Shown: positions 34,831-42,616 of the stretch, one piece after another | Position numbering within the stretch: position 1 is the stretch's first letter | How the letters are laid out: every line of letters starts with the position of its first letter | Assembly: GCA_964525015.1 (NCBI GenBank) | Contig: CAZGFY010000002.1 | Location: 1-64,000, forward strand | DNA from: RGIG3102 sp964525015 | Lineage (GTDB): Bacteria; Bacillota; Clostridia; Oscillospirales; Ruminococcaceae | Reading direction: 5' to 3' | DNA: 64,000 bases | Made by a program: the position numbers and the translations under genes | The notes under the pieces: model-generated | Told to the model about the DNA's origin: nothing | The model's database searches: none | The model's input: the letters and a program-made list of their open reading frames with translations, nothing else

Positions 34831-35757
34831 TTAAATCTTTTCTATCACTCTTAATTTTGCCGAACGTGAGCGCCTGTTTTCTTCTTGTTCTTCTTTTGAG
34901 GGCTCTATTGGCTTTCTTGTGATTAATTTTGCTTTCGCTTTTCCTCCGCAAACACATATCGGAAGTTCTTTTGGGCAGGTGCACTCAATTGAAAGCTCTT
35001 TAAAATATTGTTTTACTATTCTATCTTCTAGGGAATGGAATGTGATTATCGCCATTCTACCATTTTCATTTAGCATTTCAAAAAACACATCTAGTGCATC
35101 TTTTAGTGCCCCTAGTTCATCATTAACAGCTATTCTTAAAGCCTGAAAAGTTTTCCTTGAAGGGTTTTTAGCTTTTCTTCTTTCGGCTGCTGGATATGCA
35201 CTATTAACAATTTCTGATAGCTGTGTTGTAGTTGTTATCTCTGTGTGCTCTCTATATGCTATTATTTTTTTAGCTATTTGATATGCAAATTTTTCTTCGC
35301 CATACATTCTTAGTATATCTGTTATTTCCTGTAATCCATAAGTATTAACTATAAATGAAGCGGTCAGCCCTTCTTTTGACATTCTCATATCCAAAAATGC
35401 TTCTGCTGAATATGAAAACCCTCTTGATTTTTCATCTAATTGATAGCTAGAAACTCCTAAATCTAAAAGCACGCCATCAATCTTTTCAACCCCTTCTTTT
35501 AAAAGCGCCTCTTTTGCATTTCTAAAATTAGTTTTTATAACTTTTGCTGGAAGCCCTTCTAATCTTTTAGTAGCAACTTGTACAGCATCAGGGTCTTGGT
35601 CTAGTCCGTAGAGTTTTCCAGTTGTTAGTTTTTTTGCTATCTCGCTAGAATGCCCTGCACCACCGCAAGTTCCATCTACATATATTCCATCTTCTTTTAT
35701 ATTAAGTCCGTTTATACATTCATCCAGCAAAATTGATATATGTTTAAATTCACTCAT
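34831..35757 (-). CDS. rsmH: 16S rRNA (cytosine-1402-N4)-methyltransferase
   Basis: A 308-residue RsmH (MraW). N-terminal HISILLDECINGLNIK, SAM-binding VDGTCGGAGHSSEIA, DGVLLDLGVSSYQLD, FSYSAEAFLDMRM and the C-terminal FHSLEDRIVKQYF are diagnostic. It N4-methylates C1402 of 16S rRNA near the P site. It starts three bases after the mraZ stop, the classic mraZ-rsmH arrangement. Confidence 0.96.
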   Translation of the reverse strand: MSEFKHISILLDECINGLNIKEDGIYVDGTCGGAGHSSEIAKKLTTGKLYGLDQDPDAVQVATKRLEGLPAKVIKTNFRNAKEALLKEGVEKIDGVLLDLGVSSYQLDEKSRGFSYSAEAFLDMRMSKEGLTASFIVNTYGLQEITDILRMYGEEKFAYQIAKKIIAYREHTEITTTTQLSEIVNSAYPAAERRKAKNPSRKTFQALRIAVNDELGALKDALDVFFEMLNENGRMAIITFHSLEDRIVKQYFKELSIECTCPKELPICVCGGKAKAKLITRKPIEPSKEEQEENRRSRSAKLRVIEKI

Positions 35758-35760
35758 TTT

Positions 35761-36180
35761 TTAAAACTCCAATTCTGCTAATTTTTCTTCGATATTTGAG
35801 AAATCATTCAATTTTTCATTTTCTTCATATGCTTCTTTATTCCAAATTTCAGCATACCTTCTTGAACCAATTATGATAATATCTTTTTCTAAGTTTGCAT
35901 GATCTTTTAAATGCTGTGGGATAAGTATTCTCCCCTGCTTGTCCGGATTTAGTTCTGCTGCATTACCATAAAGCATACGAGTTAGTTCTTTGGATTTTAC
36001 AATTGGAAGTTTTGATATTCGAGAATCCATCTCTTCCCATTCTTCTTCTCCAAAAACAACAAGGCAATTATCAAACCATCTTGTAACGTAAAGTGTATCG
36101 CCCATTTTGGCTTTAAATTTAGGTGGAAAGTTTGTACGACTTTTAGCGTCTAATGTATATTCGTATCTGCCCATTAGCAT
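35761..36180 (-). CDS. mraZ: transcriptional regulator MraZ
   Basis: A 139-residue protein with two SpoVT/AbrB-like halves: MGRYEYTLDAKSRTNFPPKF and LNPDKQGRILIPQHLKD. MraZ forms a ring that binds direct repeats upstream of its own gene and adjusts the dcw cluster. The ATG at 36180 gives the conserved MLMGRY start and has AAGGTGG nine bases before it. Three phased TGGNN boxes lie 30 bases upstream. Confidence 0.95.
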   Translation of the reverse strand: MLMGRYEYTLDAKSRTNFPPKFKAKMGDTLYVTRWFDNCLVVFGEEEWEEMDSRISKLPIVKSKELTRMLYGNAAELNPDKQGRILIPQHLKDHANLEKDIIIIGSRRYAEIWNKEAYEENEKLNDFSNIEEKLAELEF

Positions 36181-36209
36181 ATTAAATCGACCACCTTTCT
36201 CTCATTTTC

Positions 36210-36234
36210 ACCCACTTTAAACCACTTTACCCCA
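36210..36234 (-). promoter_or_regulatory. MraZ-binding repeats
   Basis: On the minus strand TGGGG, TGGTT and TGGGT are each separated by the same five bases, TAAAG, so the boxes repeat every ten bases, the spacing of known MraZ operators (TGGGN repeats). They lie just downstream of the predicted transcription start, a position suited to repression. Confidence 0.75.
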
Positions 36235-36246
36235 CTTATATCACTT

Positions 36247-36275
36247 ATTATACTACTTTCACTGCATAAAATCAA
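36247..36275 (-). promoter_or_regulatory. dcw cluster promoter
   Basis: TTGATT (36275-36270), 17-base spacer, perfect TATAAT (36252-36247) on the minus strand, just before the MraZ boxes. Confidence 0.75.
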
Positions 36276-36339
36276 TAGCAAAATCAAGTTTTTAATAATA
36301 AAAAACAGCTAAAATTTAATAGATATAAAAAGATTTTTC

Positions 36340-36368
36340 TTGCATATTGTCTAGTTTTGATTTATTAT
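36340..36368 (+). promoter_or_regulatory. promoter of the ArsC/Spx-family gene
   Basis: TTGCAT (36340-36345), 17-base spacer, TATTAT (36363-36368), 35 bases before the start codon. Confidence 0.5.
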
Positions 36369-36403
36369 AATTTTATATAGTTAATTAAAGGAGATTTAAA
36401 ATT

Positions 36404-36751
36404 ATGTTATTATTTTGTTATCCAAAATGTTCAACTTGTAAAAAAGCTGAAGACTTTTTAAAATCTAAGAATATATCTTATTCTTATCGTGATATTAAAA
36501 TCCAAAATCCATCTAAAGAAGAATTAAAATCTATTTTTGAAAAAAGTGGGCTTGATATTAAAAAGTTCTTTAATACAAGTGGGCTTGTTTATAAATCATT
36601 AAATTTAAAAGATAAGCTTGATGCAATGTCTTTAGAAGAAAAACTCGAACTACTTTCAACTGATGGAATGTTAGTTAAAAGACCGCTTTTAGTTTTAAAT
36701 GAAAAAGTTTTAGTTGGGTTTAAAGAAGCTGAATGGAGTAATTTAATCTAA
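36404..36751 (+). CDS. ArsC/Spx-family thioredoxin-like protein
   Basis: A 115-residue ArsC/Spx/YffB-family protein. The N-terminal YPKCSTCKKA holds a CxxC pair (Cys9, Cys12) as in Spx and MgsR, but the C-terminal half LVKRPLLVLNEKVLVGF is the common ArsC-family fold. Possible roles are a glutathione- or thiol-dependent reductase, or a redox-sensing RNA polymerase partner. The sequence alone does not decide. AAAGGAG precedes the ATG. The stop overlaps the start of the membrane glycosyltransferase gene by one base, so the two are coupled. Confidence 0.8.
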   Translation: MLLFCYPKCSTCKKAEDFLKSKNISYSYRDIKIQNPSKEELKSIFEKSGLDIKKFFNTSGLVYKSLNLKDKLDAMSLEEKLELLSTDGMLVKRPLLVLNEKVLVGFKEAEWSNLI

Positions 36752-38136
36752 TGAATGAAACGATTACCTTTAAAAAATACGAGAAATTTATTTGGGTAGT
36801 ATTCTTTATTTTTCTATTTTTCTCATCTTCACACCCTGATATTTTAGAAACGTCTAATCACAGCTATCTATTTTTAGAAAGTATTTTCACTGGAAATGTT
36901 TTTGATTTTTATAATTTTGTTGAGTCGCGTCCTTTGGATTTATATTATATAAACTATGCAAATTACAATATTCTTACCTATATAATTTTTGGTGTTTGGC
37001 AACTTCCTGTTTATATATTTGCAAAGATTTTTTCTATATCTATTAATGGCGCTATTCTTGTTTACTACACTAAAATTATATCTGTCGCATTTTATCTTGG
37101 CTGTGGATATATGATAATGAAAATTTCTCAAAAATTAAATTTATCAAAAAATCTTTCCTATATATCTGCATTGTTTTTCCTTTTTAATCCAATTGCTTTG
37201 TTTTCGCCTTTTGTCATGGGGCAATACGATACATTTTGTTTATTCTTTTTGCTTTTTTCTATATACTATTATTTAGAAGATAATATTAAAATGTTCACTA
37301 TTTTAATTGGTGTTAGTGCTGTTTTTAAATTCTTTTCATTTTTAGCTTTTATCCCATTACTACTATTAAAAGAAAAAAAACTAGTATCACTAATTAAATA
37401 CAGCATTTTATCGTTTTGGCTTTATATTCCAACAACTCTTTTATATCTTGGAAAAACTGGCAACGCCCAAACTTTTACTAAGTTAATGTTTGATAGAATT
37501 TTAACTCCTAGCTTTGAAACCACATTTGAGCCTGTTTCAATATTTTTATTTTTATATGCTCTTATCTGTGTTTTCGCTTATTTTTACACAAAAAAAGAAA
37601 GCCTATCCTATATAAGTATATATATAGTAATGGCTGTTTATATTTTATTATTCTATGGAATTTACTGGCACCCACAATGGGTTATCCTCGTTATACCTTT
37701 TATAGTTTTAACAACTTTTATGCAAAAGAATAAATTGGTGTATTTGTATATCGATATTATTTTATGTTTCGGTTTTTTTATGACTTGTTTTCGAGAATTT
37801 CCAAATCAAATTGGATATGGCATATTATCAAACGGGATATTCGCTGTAAACTTTTCGCCTGCAACTGATTTTAAATCATTAAGTGAATTGTTTTTATCAA
37901 GAATACCATATTTTAATGATATAATCCCTTTAATGCTTACCTCTGGCTTATTCGCTAATTTAATCTTTAAATTCCCAGTTAAAAACAGTAGTATATCCGA
38001 TAGTATATCAGATACACAGCACTATGATAGCTATTCATACAAAACAGTTTTATACACAATATTTATTTTAGGATTTATATCTTTTTGGCTAATTCCTAGT
38101 GCACTTGAATATTTAAACGCTTATGGCGTTATATAA
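36751..38136 (+). CDS. polytopic GT-C-type glycosyltransferase-like membrane protein
   Basis: A 461-residue integral membrane protein with about ten to twelve hydrophobic spans. The loop FSPFVMGQYDTFC carries the GQYD motif found in GT-C mannosyl- and glucosyltransferases using polyprenyl-phosphate sugars. A second aromatic loop, YGIYWHPQW, is also typical. It could glycosylate a lipid, teichoic acid or protein outside the membrane. The acceptor is not evident. It is co-translated with the ArsC-family gene. Confidence 0.65.
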   Translation: MNETITFKKYEKFIWVVFFIFLFFSSSHPDILETSNHSYLFLESIFTGNVFDFYNFVESRPLDLYYINYANYNILTYIIFGVWQLPVYIFAKIFSISINGAILVYYTKIISVAFYLGCGYMIMKISQKLNLSKNLSYISALFFLFNPIALFSPFVMGQYDTFCLFFLLFSIYYYLEDNIKMFTILIGVSAVFKFFSFLAFIPLLLLKEKKLVSLIKYSILSFWLYIPTTLLYLGKTGNAQTFTKLMFDRILTPSFETTFEPVSIFLFLYALICVFAYFYTKKESLSYISIYIVMAVYILLFYGIYWHPQWVILVIPFIVLTTFMQKNKLVYLYIDIILCFGFFMTCFREFPNQIGYGILSNGIFAVNFSPATDFKSLSELFLSRIPYFNDIIPLMLTSGLFANLIFKFPVKNSSISDSISDTQHYDSYSYKTVLYTIFILGFISFWLIPSALEYLNAYGVI

Positions 38137-38175
38137 ATAATCTTCACTTTGTTACGATTATTTACTCGAGTTTTA

Positions 38176-38216
38176 TTTGCCTGCAAAGGGTATAGTAGGC
38201 AAATCGCTAAAGCGAT
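38176..38216. repeat. tandem intergenic hairpins
   Basis: Two adjacent inverted repeats: TTTGCCT (38176-38182) with AGGCAAA (38197-38203), then ATCGCT (38203-38208) with AGCGAT (38211-38216). They lie between the GT-C gene stop and the shared terminator. No promoter or coding frame explains them. Confidence 0.4.
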
Positions 38217-38251
38217 TATATAAAACGTCGCATATATGTTAATTATATAAA

Positions 38252-38287
38252 AAAATAAGACGATTTAAAATCGTCTTATTTTTTTAT
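38252..38287. terminator. bidirectional terminator between convergent genes
   Basis: AAATAAGACGATTT pairs with AAATCGTCTTATTT, with A and T runs on both sides, between the GT-C protein and the YkvA-like gene. Confidence 0.85.
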
Positions 38288-38721
38288 ATCTTATGATTTT
38301 TATATTTTTCAATATCAGTTTTAAACTCATCACAAACCCGAGAGATAACCACTACATCATCTGAATACCCCATAACTGGTATTGTGTCTGGCATTAAATC
38401 CATTGGGGATAAAAAGTAGATTAAAGCACTTACAATTGTTGTAATACTGTCTTTTGGTATGTCTATGTATTCATTTTGAAAATAATCATCAACTAAATCA
38501 ATTAAAACTGGAATTTCATATAAATTTTCTTTTGAGTTTGGAATTTCTAAATATTTTCTTTTCACTTTTAATAAAAACTTATCTAGATTTTCTTTACTTA
38601 GCAGCAATTCTTCTGCCTCATTTTTATTTTCAGCCAACTCTTTTTCTAAAACTTCTTTTGTTATATAGCTTTCAATACCTTTTAAAGCTTCACTGCTAAT
38701 TTTATCTTCTTTTTTAACCAT
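38284..38721 (-). CDS. YkvA/DUF1232-family protein
   Basis: A 145-residue protein whose C-terminal half has the DUF1232 signature: SALIYFLSPMDLMPDTIPVMGYSDDVVVI. The first 70 residues are charged and helical. Family members are small, often membrane-associated proteins of unknown biochemical role. GGAGGA precedes the ATG. It is transcribed alone and faces the GT-C gene. Confidence 0.8.
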   Translation of the reverse strand: MVKKEDKISSEALKGIESYITKEVLEKELAENKNEAEELLLSKENLDKFLLKVKRKYLEIPNSKENLYEIPVLIDLVDDYFQNEYIDIPKDSITTIVSALIYFLSPMDLMPDTIPVMGYSDDVVVISRVCDEFKTDIEKYKNHKI

Positions 38722-38786
38722 AATGTCCTCCGATGTTTAATAACATCTATTATACATTTAATATTGTGTTAATTTAATGTTGTAAT

Positions 38787-39503
38787 TTATTTTTTGTTTA
38801 ATAAAATATGATTAAAATAAGAAATTTTCATATAATCTTTATTAGCCATTAATTCTTTTTCTATTTCAAACATTTCCTGCACCCAGTTTTTGCTATTTTG
38901 AATTTCTTGATTATGTAAACTGGCTAAAGTTCTAACTCCATAAATATTTTTTATATCAAATTTATCATCCAGTAAACTAAATAAATCGTCATTTTCATAG
39001 TATTTAATATCTCCAAAAGCACTTGAATGGGAAAAGCCATTATTTAATAAATGTTTTGCATCTTTTAAATCATAATCAGTAACAACAGCTTGAATTATCC
39101 TGCCATTTCGATTATGTCTTACAACTGATAATGTTCCATTCTTTTTTAAAACACGTGTTAACTCTTTTAAAATTTCTTTAGGATTATCTACAAATTCCAA
39201 AACTAAATGACATACAACAACATCAAAAGTTTCATCTTTAAAATCTTTAATCGCTGTTAAATCACCGTGAATTTGATTAAATTCATTAGTTTTTTGGCTA
39301 TATTCAATTATACTTTCATCCATTTCTATGCCTGTAACATCATTATTTTTCGCAAGAAAATTAGAGGTGAAAGCAAATCCATTTCCAAAGTCTAATATTT
39401 TTTTATTTTCAATATACTTTAGTTGAGAAAAGACAGTTTTATAAAAAAGCTGTCCGAGTGGCGAAATTGTATATTCATAGTATAACTTCATATCATTATT
39501 CAT
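38787..39503 (-). CDS. SAM-dependent methyltransferase, CmoM/SmtA-like
   Basis: A 238-residue class I methyltransferase. SAM-binding motif I is KILDFGNGFAF (about residues 36-46), the acidic motif II IEMDESII, then FDVVVCHLVLEFVDNP and the post-motif GTLSVVRHNRNGRIIQAVV. The stretches HLVLEFV, NGRIIQAV, YGVRTL and the C-terminal acidic helix recall E. coli CmoM, which methylates carboxymethoxyuridine in tRNA, but identity is limited. The last gene of the minus-strand group with the HD hydrolase, from which it is 28 bases away. Confidence 0.65.
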   Translation of the reverse strand: MNNDMKLYYEYTISPLGQLFYKTVFSQLKYIENKKILDFGNGFAFTSNFLAKNNDVTGIEMDESIIEYSQKTNEFNQIHGDLTAIKDFKDETFDVVVCHLVLEFVDNPKEILKELTRVLKKNGTLSVVRHNRNGRIIQAVVTDYDLKDAKHLLNNGFSHSSAFGDIKYYENDDLFSLLDDKFDIKNIYGVRTLASLHNQEIQNSKNWVQEMFEIEKELMANKDYMKISYFNHILLNKK

Positions 39504-39531
39504 TATTATTTCCTTTTAAAGTTTTTTTATT

Positions 39532-40062
39532 TTAAATTAAATTTTCAAACATTTCTAAAAACTTATCTTCAACTTTTTTCATATCAAGCAAATTTATATC
39601 AACTTTTGAAACTAGATTATATTCACTAGTTTTAATATCTTTAGATGTTAATATATCAAGCTCATACATTAAAACATCATCATCGATTTCTTTCATTTTT
39701 AAAAGTTCTTCTTTTGAAACTTCTTCTTTAATAAATTTTTCATAAATCATATTTTGTAAGTTTTCTTCTATTTCAAGATAATTTTCAAGATATGGCTTTA
39801 CAGGCCTTACAATATCTGCAAGATAAGCTTCGCTCGCATCATGTAAAAGGCAAATTAATTGAACTTTTTTTGAATAATTCCTCTCTTTTGCTTCAAGAGA
39901 GCAGTTTATACTATGCTGTGCAACAGAATAAAAATATTTTAGATGTCCATTTCCTCTACACATTAAAGATAAAGCGTGTGCGATGTCTTTAATGTGTATT
40001 CTTTCTTTTTCTGGGGTTGTAGGCGCAAAATCTTCGCCTATAAATGTTGTCATATAATTCAT
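39532..40062 (-). CDS. HD-domain hydrolase (nucleotidase-like)
   Basis: A 176-residue metal-dependent HD-domain phosphohydrolase. Candidate metal ligands are in FYSVAQHSINCS, LLHDASEAYLADI (the HD pair) and the later acidic IDDDVLMYELD. The pattern HDASEAYLxDIxRPVK resembles YfbR-like 5'-deoxynucleotidases and their phage relatives. An upstream in-frame start at 40104 would overlap the SDR gene; the ATG at 40062 has AAAAGGAAA before it. A second, different HD nucleotidase (yfbR) is encoded at 47690. Confidence 0.75.
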   Translation of the reverse strand: MNYMTTFIGEDFAPTTPEKERIHIKDIAHALSLMCRGNGHLKYFYSVAQHSINCSLEAKERNYSKKVQLICLLHDASEAYLADIVRPVKPYLENYLEIEENLQNMIYEKFIKEEVSKEELLKMKEIDDDVLMYELDILTSKDIKTSEYNLVSKVDINLLDMKKVEDKFLEMFENLI

Positions 40063-40084
40063 GTATAGTAATTTCCTTTTATTT

Positions 40085-40801
40085 TTATAAAATAAATCCC
40101 CCATCTATAATTAGGTTCTGACCTGTTATAAACTTAGATTTTTCATCTAGCAAAAATTCAACTGCATTTTTAATATCGCTAGTATCTCCAAGGGATAAAA
40201 GTGGTGTATCGTTTCTTAAAAATGATAATTCTTCATCTGTATACGAGTTTAGCATATCTGTTTTTATAACGCCAGGGCTTATTGTGTTGACTCTTATTTT
40301 ACTAGGGCCAACTTCTTTAGCAAGAGCCTTTGTAAATGCTATTATTCCGCCTTTTGAAGCCGAATAAACTGTTTCAAAGCTTGCTCCACTAACTCCCCAG
40401 ATAGAAGAAATATTAATAATAACCCCATTTTTATTTTCCAGCATTAATTCCACTGCATATTTTGAAGAATTAATAACCGATACTAAATTAGTGTTTATAA
40501 TATTTTGCATATCAAAATAAGATGTGTCTTGCAAAAGATTTTCATAAGATATTCCTGCATTATTTATAACTGCATAAAGGTTTATATACTTATTTTTTAT
40601 ATAAGTATATAAATCTTTTATATCTTCATCTTTTGAAACATCACATTTTTTCATATCAATGCCATAGTTATCAGTTAAATTTCTAGCAACAGCTTGGCTA
40701 TTATTAAAAGTTCCCACAACATTGTATCCAATATTTTTTAAATGGATAGCTATATCTCTTCCTATCCCACGGCTTGCGCCTGTAACTAAAATTGTTTTCA
40801 T
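40085..40801 (-). CDS. short-chain dehydrogenase/reductase, FabG-like
   Basis: A 238-residue classical SDR: TGASRGIG cofactor site (7-14), NNAGIS, the catalytic Ser in NISSIWG, and YSASKGG with the Tyr-x3-Lys pair, ending in ITGQNLIIDGGFIL. It resembles 3-oxoacyl-ACP reductases. An acyl carrier protein gene lies two genes upstream in the same orientation, but an intervening terminator and a weak ribosome site make fatty-acid synthesis a guess only. Confidence 0.8.
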   Translation of the reverse strand: MKTILVTGASRGIGRDIAIHLKNIGYNVVGTFNNSQAVARNLTDNYGIDMKKCDVSKDEDIKDLYTYIKNKYINLYAVINNAGISYENLLQDTSYFDMQNIINTNLVSVINSSKYAVELMLENKNGVIINISSIWGVSGASFETVYSASKGGIIAFTKALAKEVGPSKIRVNTISPGVIKTDMLNSYTDEELSFLRNDTPLLSLGDTSDIKNAVEFLLDEKSKFITGQNLIIDGGFIL

Positions 40802-40820
40802 AATATTTTCTAATTTAGAA

Positions 40821-40853
40821 AAATCATATTAGTGCATAGCACTAATATGATTT
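40821..40853 (-). terminator. terminator overlapping the proS stop
   Basis: AAATCATATTAGTGC and GCACTAATATGATTT form a 15-pair stem around a three-base loop. The stem includes the proS stop codon and is followed by a T run on the minus strand. It separates acpP-proS from the SDR group. Confidence 0.75.
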
Positions 40854-42281
40854 CCCCCAAATAACTGTATGTTTTGCTGGCTTTTTGCACATAGGGCAAA
40901 CGCCTTCAATGTTTTCTTGTAAATCAAATGGCATACATCTGCTTGAAAGCCCTGCTTTTTCTTTCATTTCTTCTTCGCAAGCAAGCTCGCCACACCAAGG
41001 CGAAATTATAAATCCGTCTTTTTCATTTGAAGAAGCTATAATTTCTTCAAAATCATTTATAGTTTCTGTTCTATTATTTCTATTTTCTAAAGCTTTATTA
41101 TAGATATTTTCTGCTACTTCTGTGTATAATTTTTCAAGCTCTGCTTCTAGATTATCTAAAGATACAACTAGCTTTTCTCTTGTATCTCTACGAACTAATA
41201 CACATTGATTATTTTCGATATCTTTCGGACCAATTTCAAGACGAACTGGAACGCCTTTCATTTCATATTCAGCAAATTTCCATCCAGGTGAGTTATCTGA
41301 AATATCTAGTTTTACTCTGTATTTTGATTTTAATTTGTCTTTTAGCTCACTAGCTTTTTCAATAACACCATCTTTATGCATAGCAATAGGAATAATCGCA
41401 AGCTGAATTGGAGCGATAGCAGGTGGCAAAACAAGTCCATCATCATCGCCGTGAGTCATTATAATTGCACCGATAATCCTAGTTGAAACGCCCCAAGATG
41501 TTTGGAATGGGTATGAAATACCGTTAGTTTTATCAGCAAATTTTACATCAAATGCCCTTGAAAATCCATCACCAAAAAAGTGAGATGTACCACTTTGAAG
41601 TGCTTTTCCATCGTGCATCATAGCTTCAATTGTATATGTTGCCACTGCCCCTGAAAACTTTTCTTTTTCTGTTTTTTGCCCTTTAATTACAGGTATCATT
41701 AAAGATTTTTCAGCAAAATCAGCATAGATATTAAGCATTGTAAAGGTTTCTTCAACAGCTTCATCTTTAGTTGCATGAATTGTATGGCCTTCCTGCCAGT
41801 CAAATTCTCTTCCTCTTAAAAAAGGTCTTGTTGTTTTTTCCCAGCGAACAACGCTACACCATTGATTATATTTCATTGGTAATTGTCTGTGAGTTTGAAG
41901 AACTCTTGACCAGTGATCGCAAAAAAGTGTTTCAGAAGTTGGGCGAATGCATAGTCTTTCTTCTAATTCATTGCTTCCACCATAAGTTACCCAAGCAACT
42001 TCTGGTGCAAATCCATCAACGTGATCTTTTTCTTTATTTAATAAGCTTTCTGGAATTAAAAGTGGCATCGAAACGTTTTCGTGATCTGTTTCTTTAAATC
42101 TTGCATCTAGGATATTTCTAATATTTTCCCAGATTGCTTGTCCGTATGGACGCATAACTGTAAAGCCTTTTACAGTTGAATAATCGATAAGTTCTGCTTT
42201 TCTACAGATATCGGTAAACCATTGTGCGAAATCTTCATCTCTTGATGTGATTTCACTAACTAACTTTTTTTTATTTGACAT
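40842..42281 (-). CDS. proS: prolyl-tRNA synthetase, short (archaeal/eukaryote-like) form
   Basis: A 479-residue class II ProRS of the form without the large editing insertion. Class II motif 2 is VVRWEKTTRPFLRGREFDWQEGHT, the proline-binding HTIHAT segment follows, motif 3 is in GVPVRLEIGP, and the C-terminal zinc-like cysteines (WCGELACEE, VCPMCKKPA) and the Tyr terminus are typical of this form. It charges tRNA-Pro. No T-box precedes it. It lies 12 bases after acpP, so the two are co-transcribed. Confidence 0.95.
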   Translation of the reverse strand: MSNKKKLVSEITSRDEDFAQWFTDICRKAELIDYSTVKGFTVMRPYGQAIWENIRNILDARFKETDHENVSMPLLIPESLLNKEKDHVDGFAPEVAWVTYGGSNELEERLCIRPTSETLFCDHWSRVLQTHRQLPMKYNQWCSVVRWEKTTRPFLRGREFDWQEGHTIHATKDEAVEETFTMLNIYADFAEKSLMIPVIKGQKTEKEKFSGAVATYTIEAMMHDGKALQSGTSHFFGDGFSRAFDVKFADKTNGISYPFQTSWGVSTRIIGAIIMTHGDDDGLVLPPAIAPIQLAIIPIAMHKDGVIEKASELKDKLKSKYRVKLDISDNSPGWKFAEYEMKGVPVRLEIGPKDIENNQCVLVRRDTREKLVVSLDNLEAELEKLYTEVAENIYNKALENRNNRTETINDFEEIIASSNEKDGFIISPWCGELACEEEMKEKAGLSSRCMPFDLQENIEGVCPMCKKPAKHTVIWGKSY

Positions 42282-42293
42282 TATTATATTCCT

Positions 42294-42527
42294 TTATTTA
42301 TCTTTATTTTCTTCAATGAAGGCTACTACATCGCTAACATACTTAATTTCATCAATGCTCTCTTCGGGGATTTCCACTCCGAACACATCTTCTATCGACA
42401 TAACAATATCAACTAAATCTAAGCTATCTGCATCAAAATCTTGCATTAAATCGCTTTCCATTGTTATGCTTTCTTCGGGAATTTCTAGCTGCTCTGCTAT
42501 AATTGTTTTTAACTCTTGAAAAATCAT
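42294..42527 (-). CDS. acpP: acyl carrier protein
   Basis: A 77-residue acyl carrier protein, standard size, strongly acidic. The phosphopantetheine site is DADSLDLVD with Ser35, and the flanking FGVEIPEESID is typical. It carries growing acyl chains for fatty-acid synthesis or a dedicated pathway. No fab genes flank it apart from a FabG-like SDR downstream past a terminator; instead proS follows at once. An AAAGGAAAGG ribosome site and an own promoter are present. Confidence 0.9.
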   Translation of the reverse strand: MIFQELKTIIAEQLEIPEESITMESDLMQDFDADSLDLVDIVMSIEDVFGVEIPEESIDEIKYVSDVVAFIEENKDK

Positions 42528-42564
42528 AATAACCTTTCCTTTCTTTTTTTGTTTTCTACTAATT

Positions 42565-42592
42565 ATTTTACTTAATCTTGCTAAAAAGTCAA
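42565..42592 (-). promoter_or_regulatory. acpP promoter
   Basis: TTGACT (42592-42587), 16-base spacer, TAAAAT (42570-42565) on the minus strand, separating acpP-proS from tsaD. Confidence 0.55.
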
Positions 42593-42616
42593 GTAAAATG
42601 CTAATATTTAAGTATT

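Noticed and set aside
36404..36751. Arsenate reductase in an ars operon
   Set aside because: No arsB, arsR or acr3 neighbours; the CxxC pair fits the Spx/YffB side of the family better than a dedicated arsenate reductase.
42281..42616. T-box leader for proS
   Set aside because: proS directly follows acpP with a 12-base gap, and no T-box core is present in the acpP upstream region.
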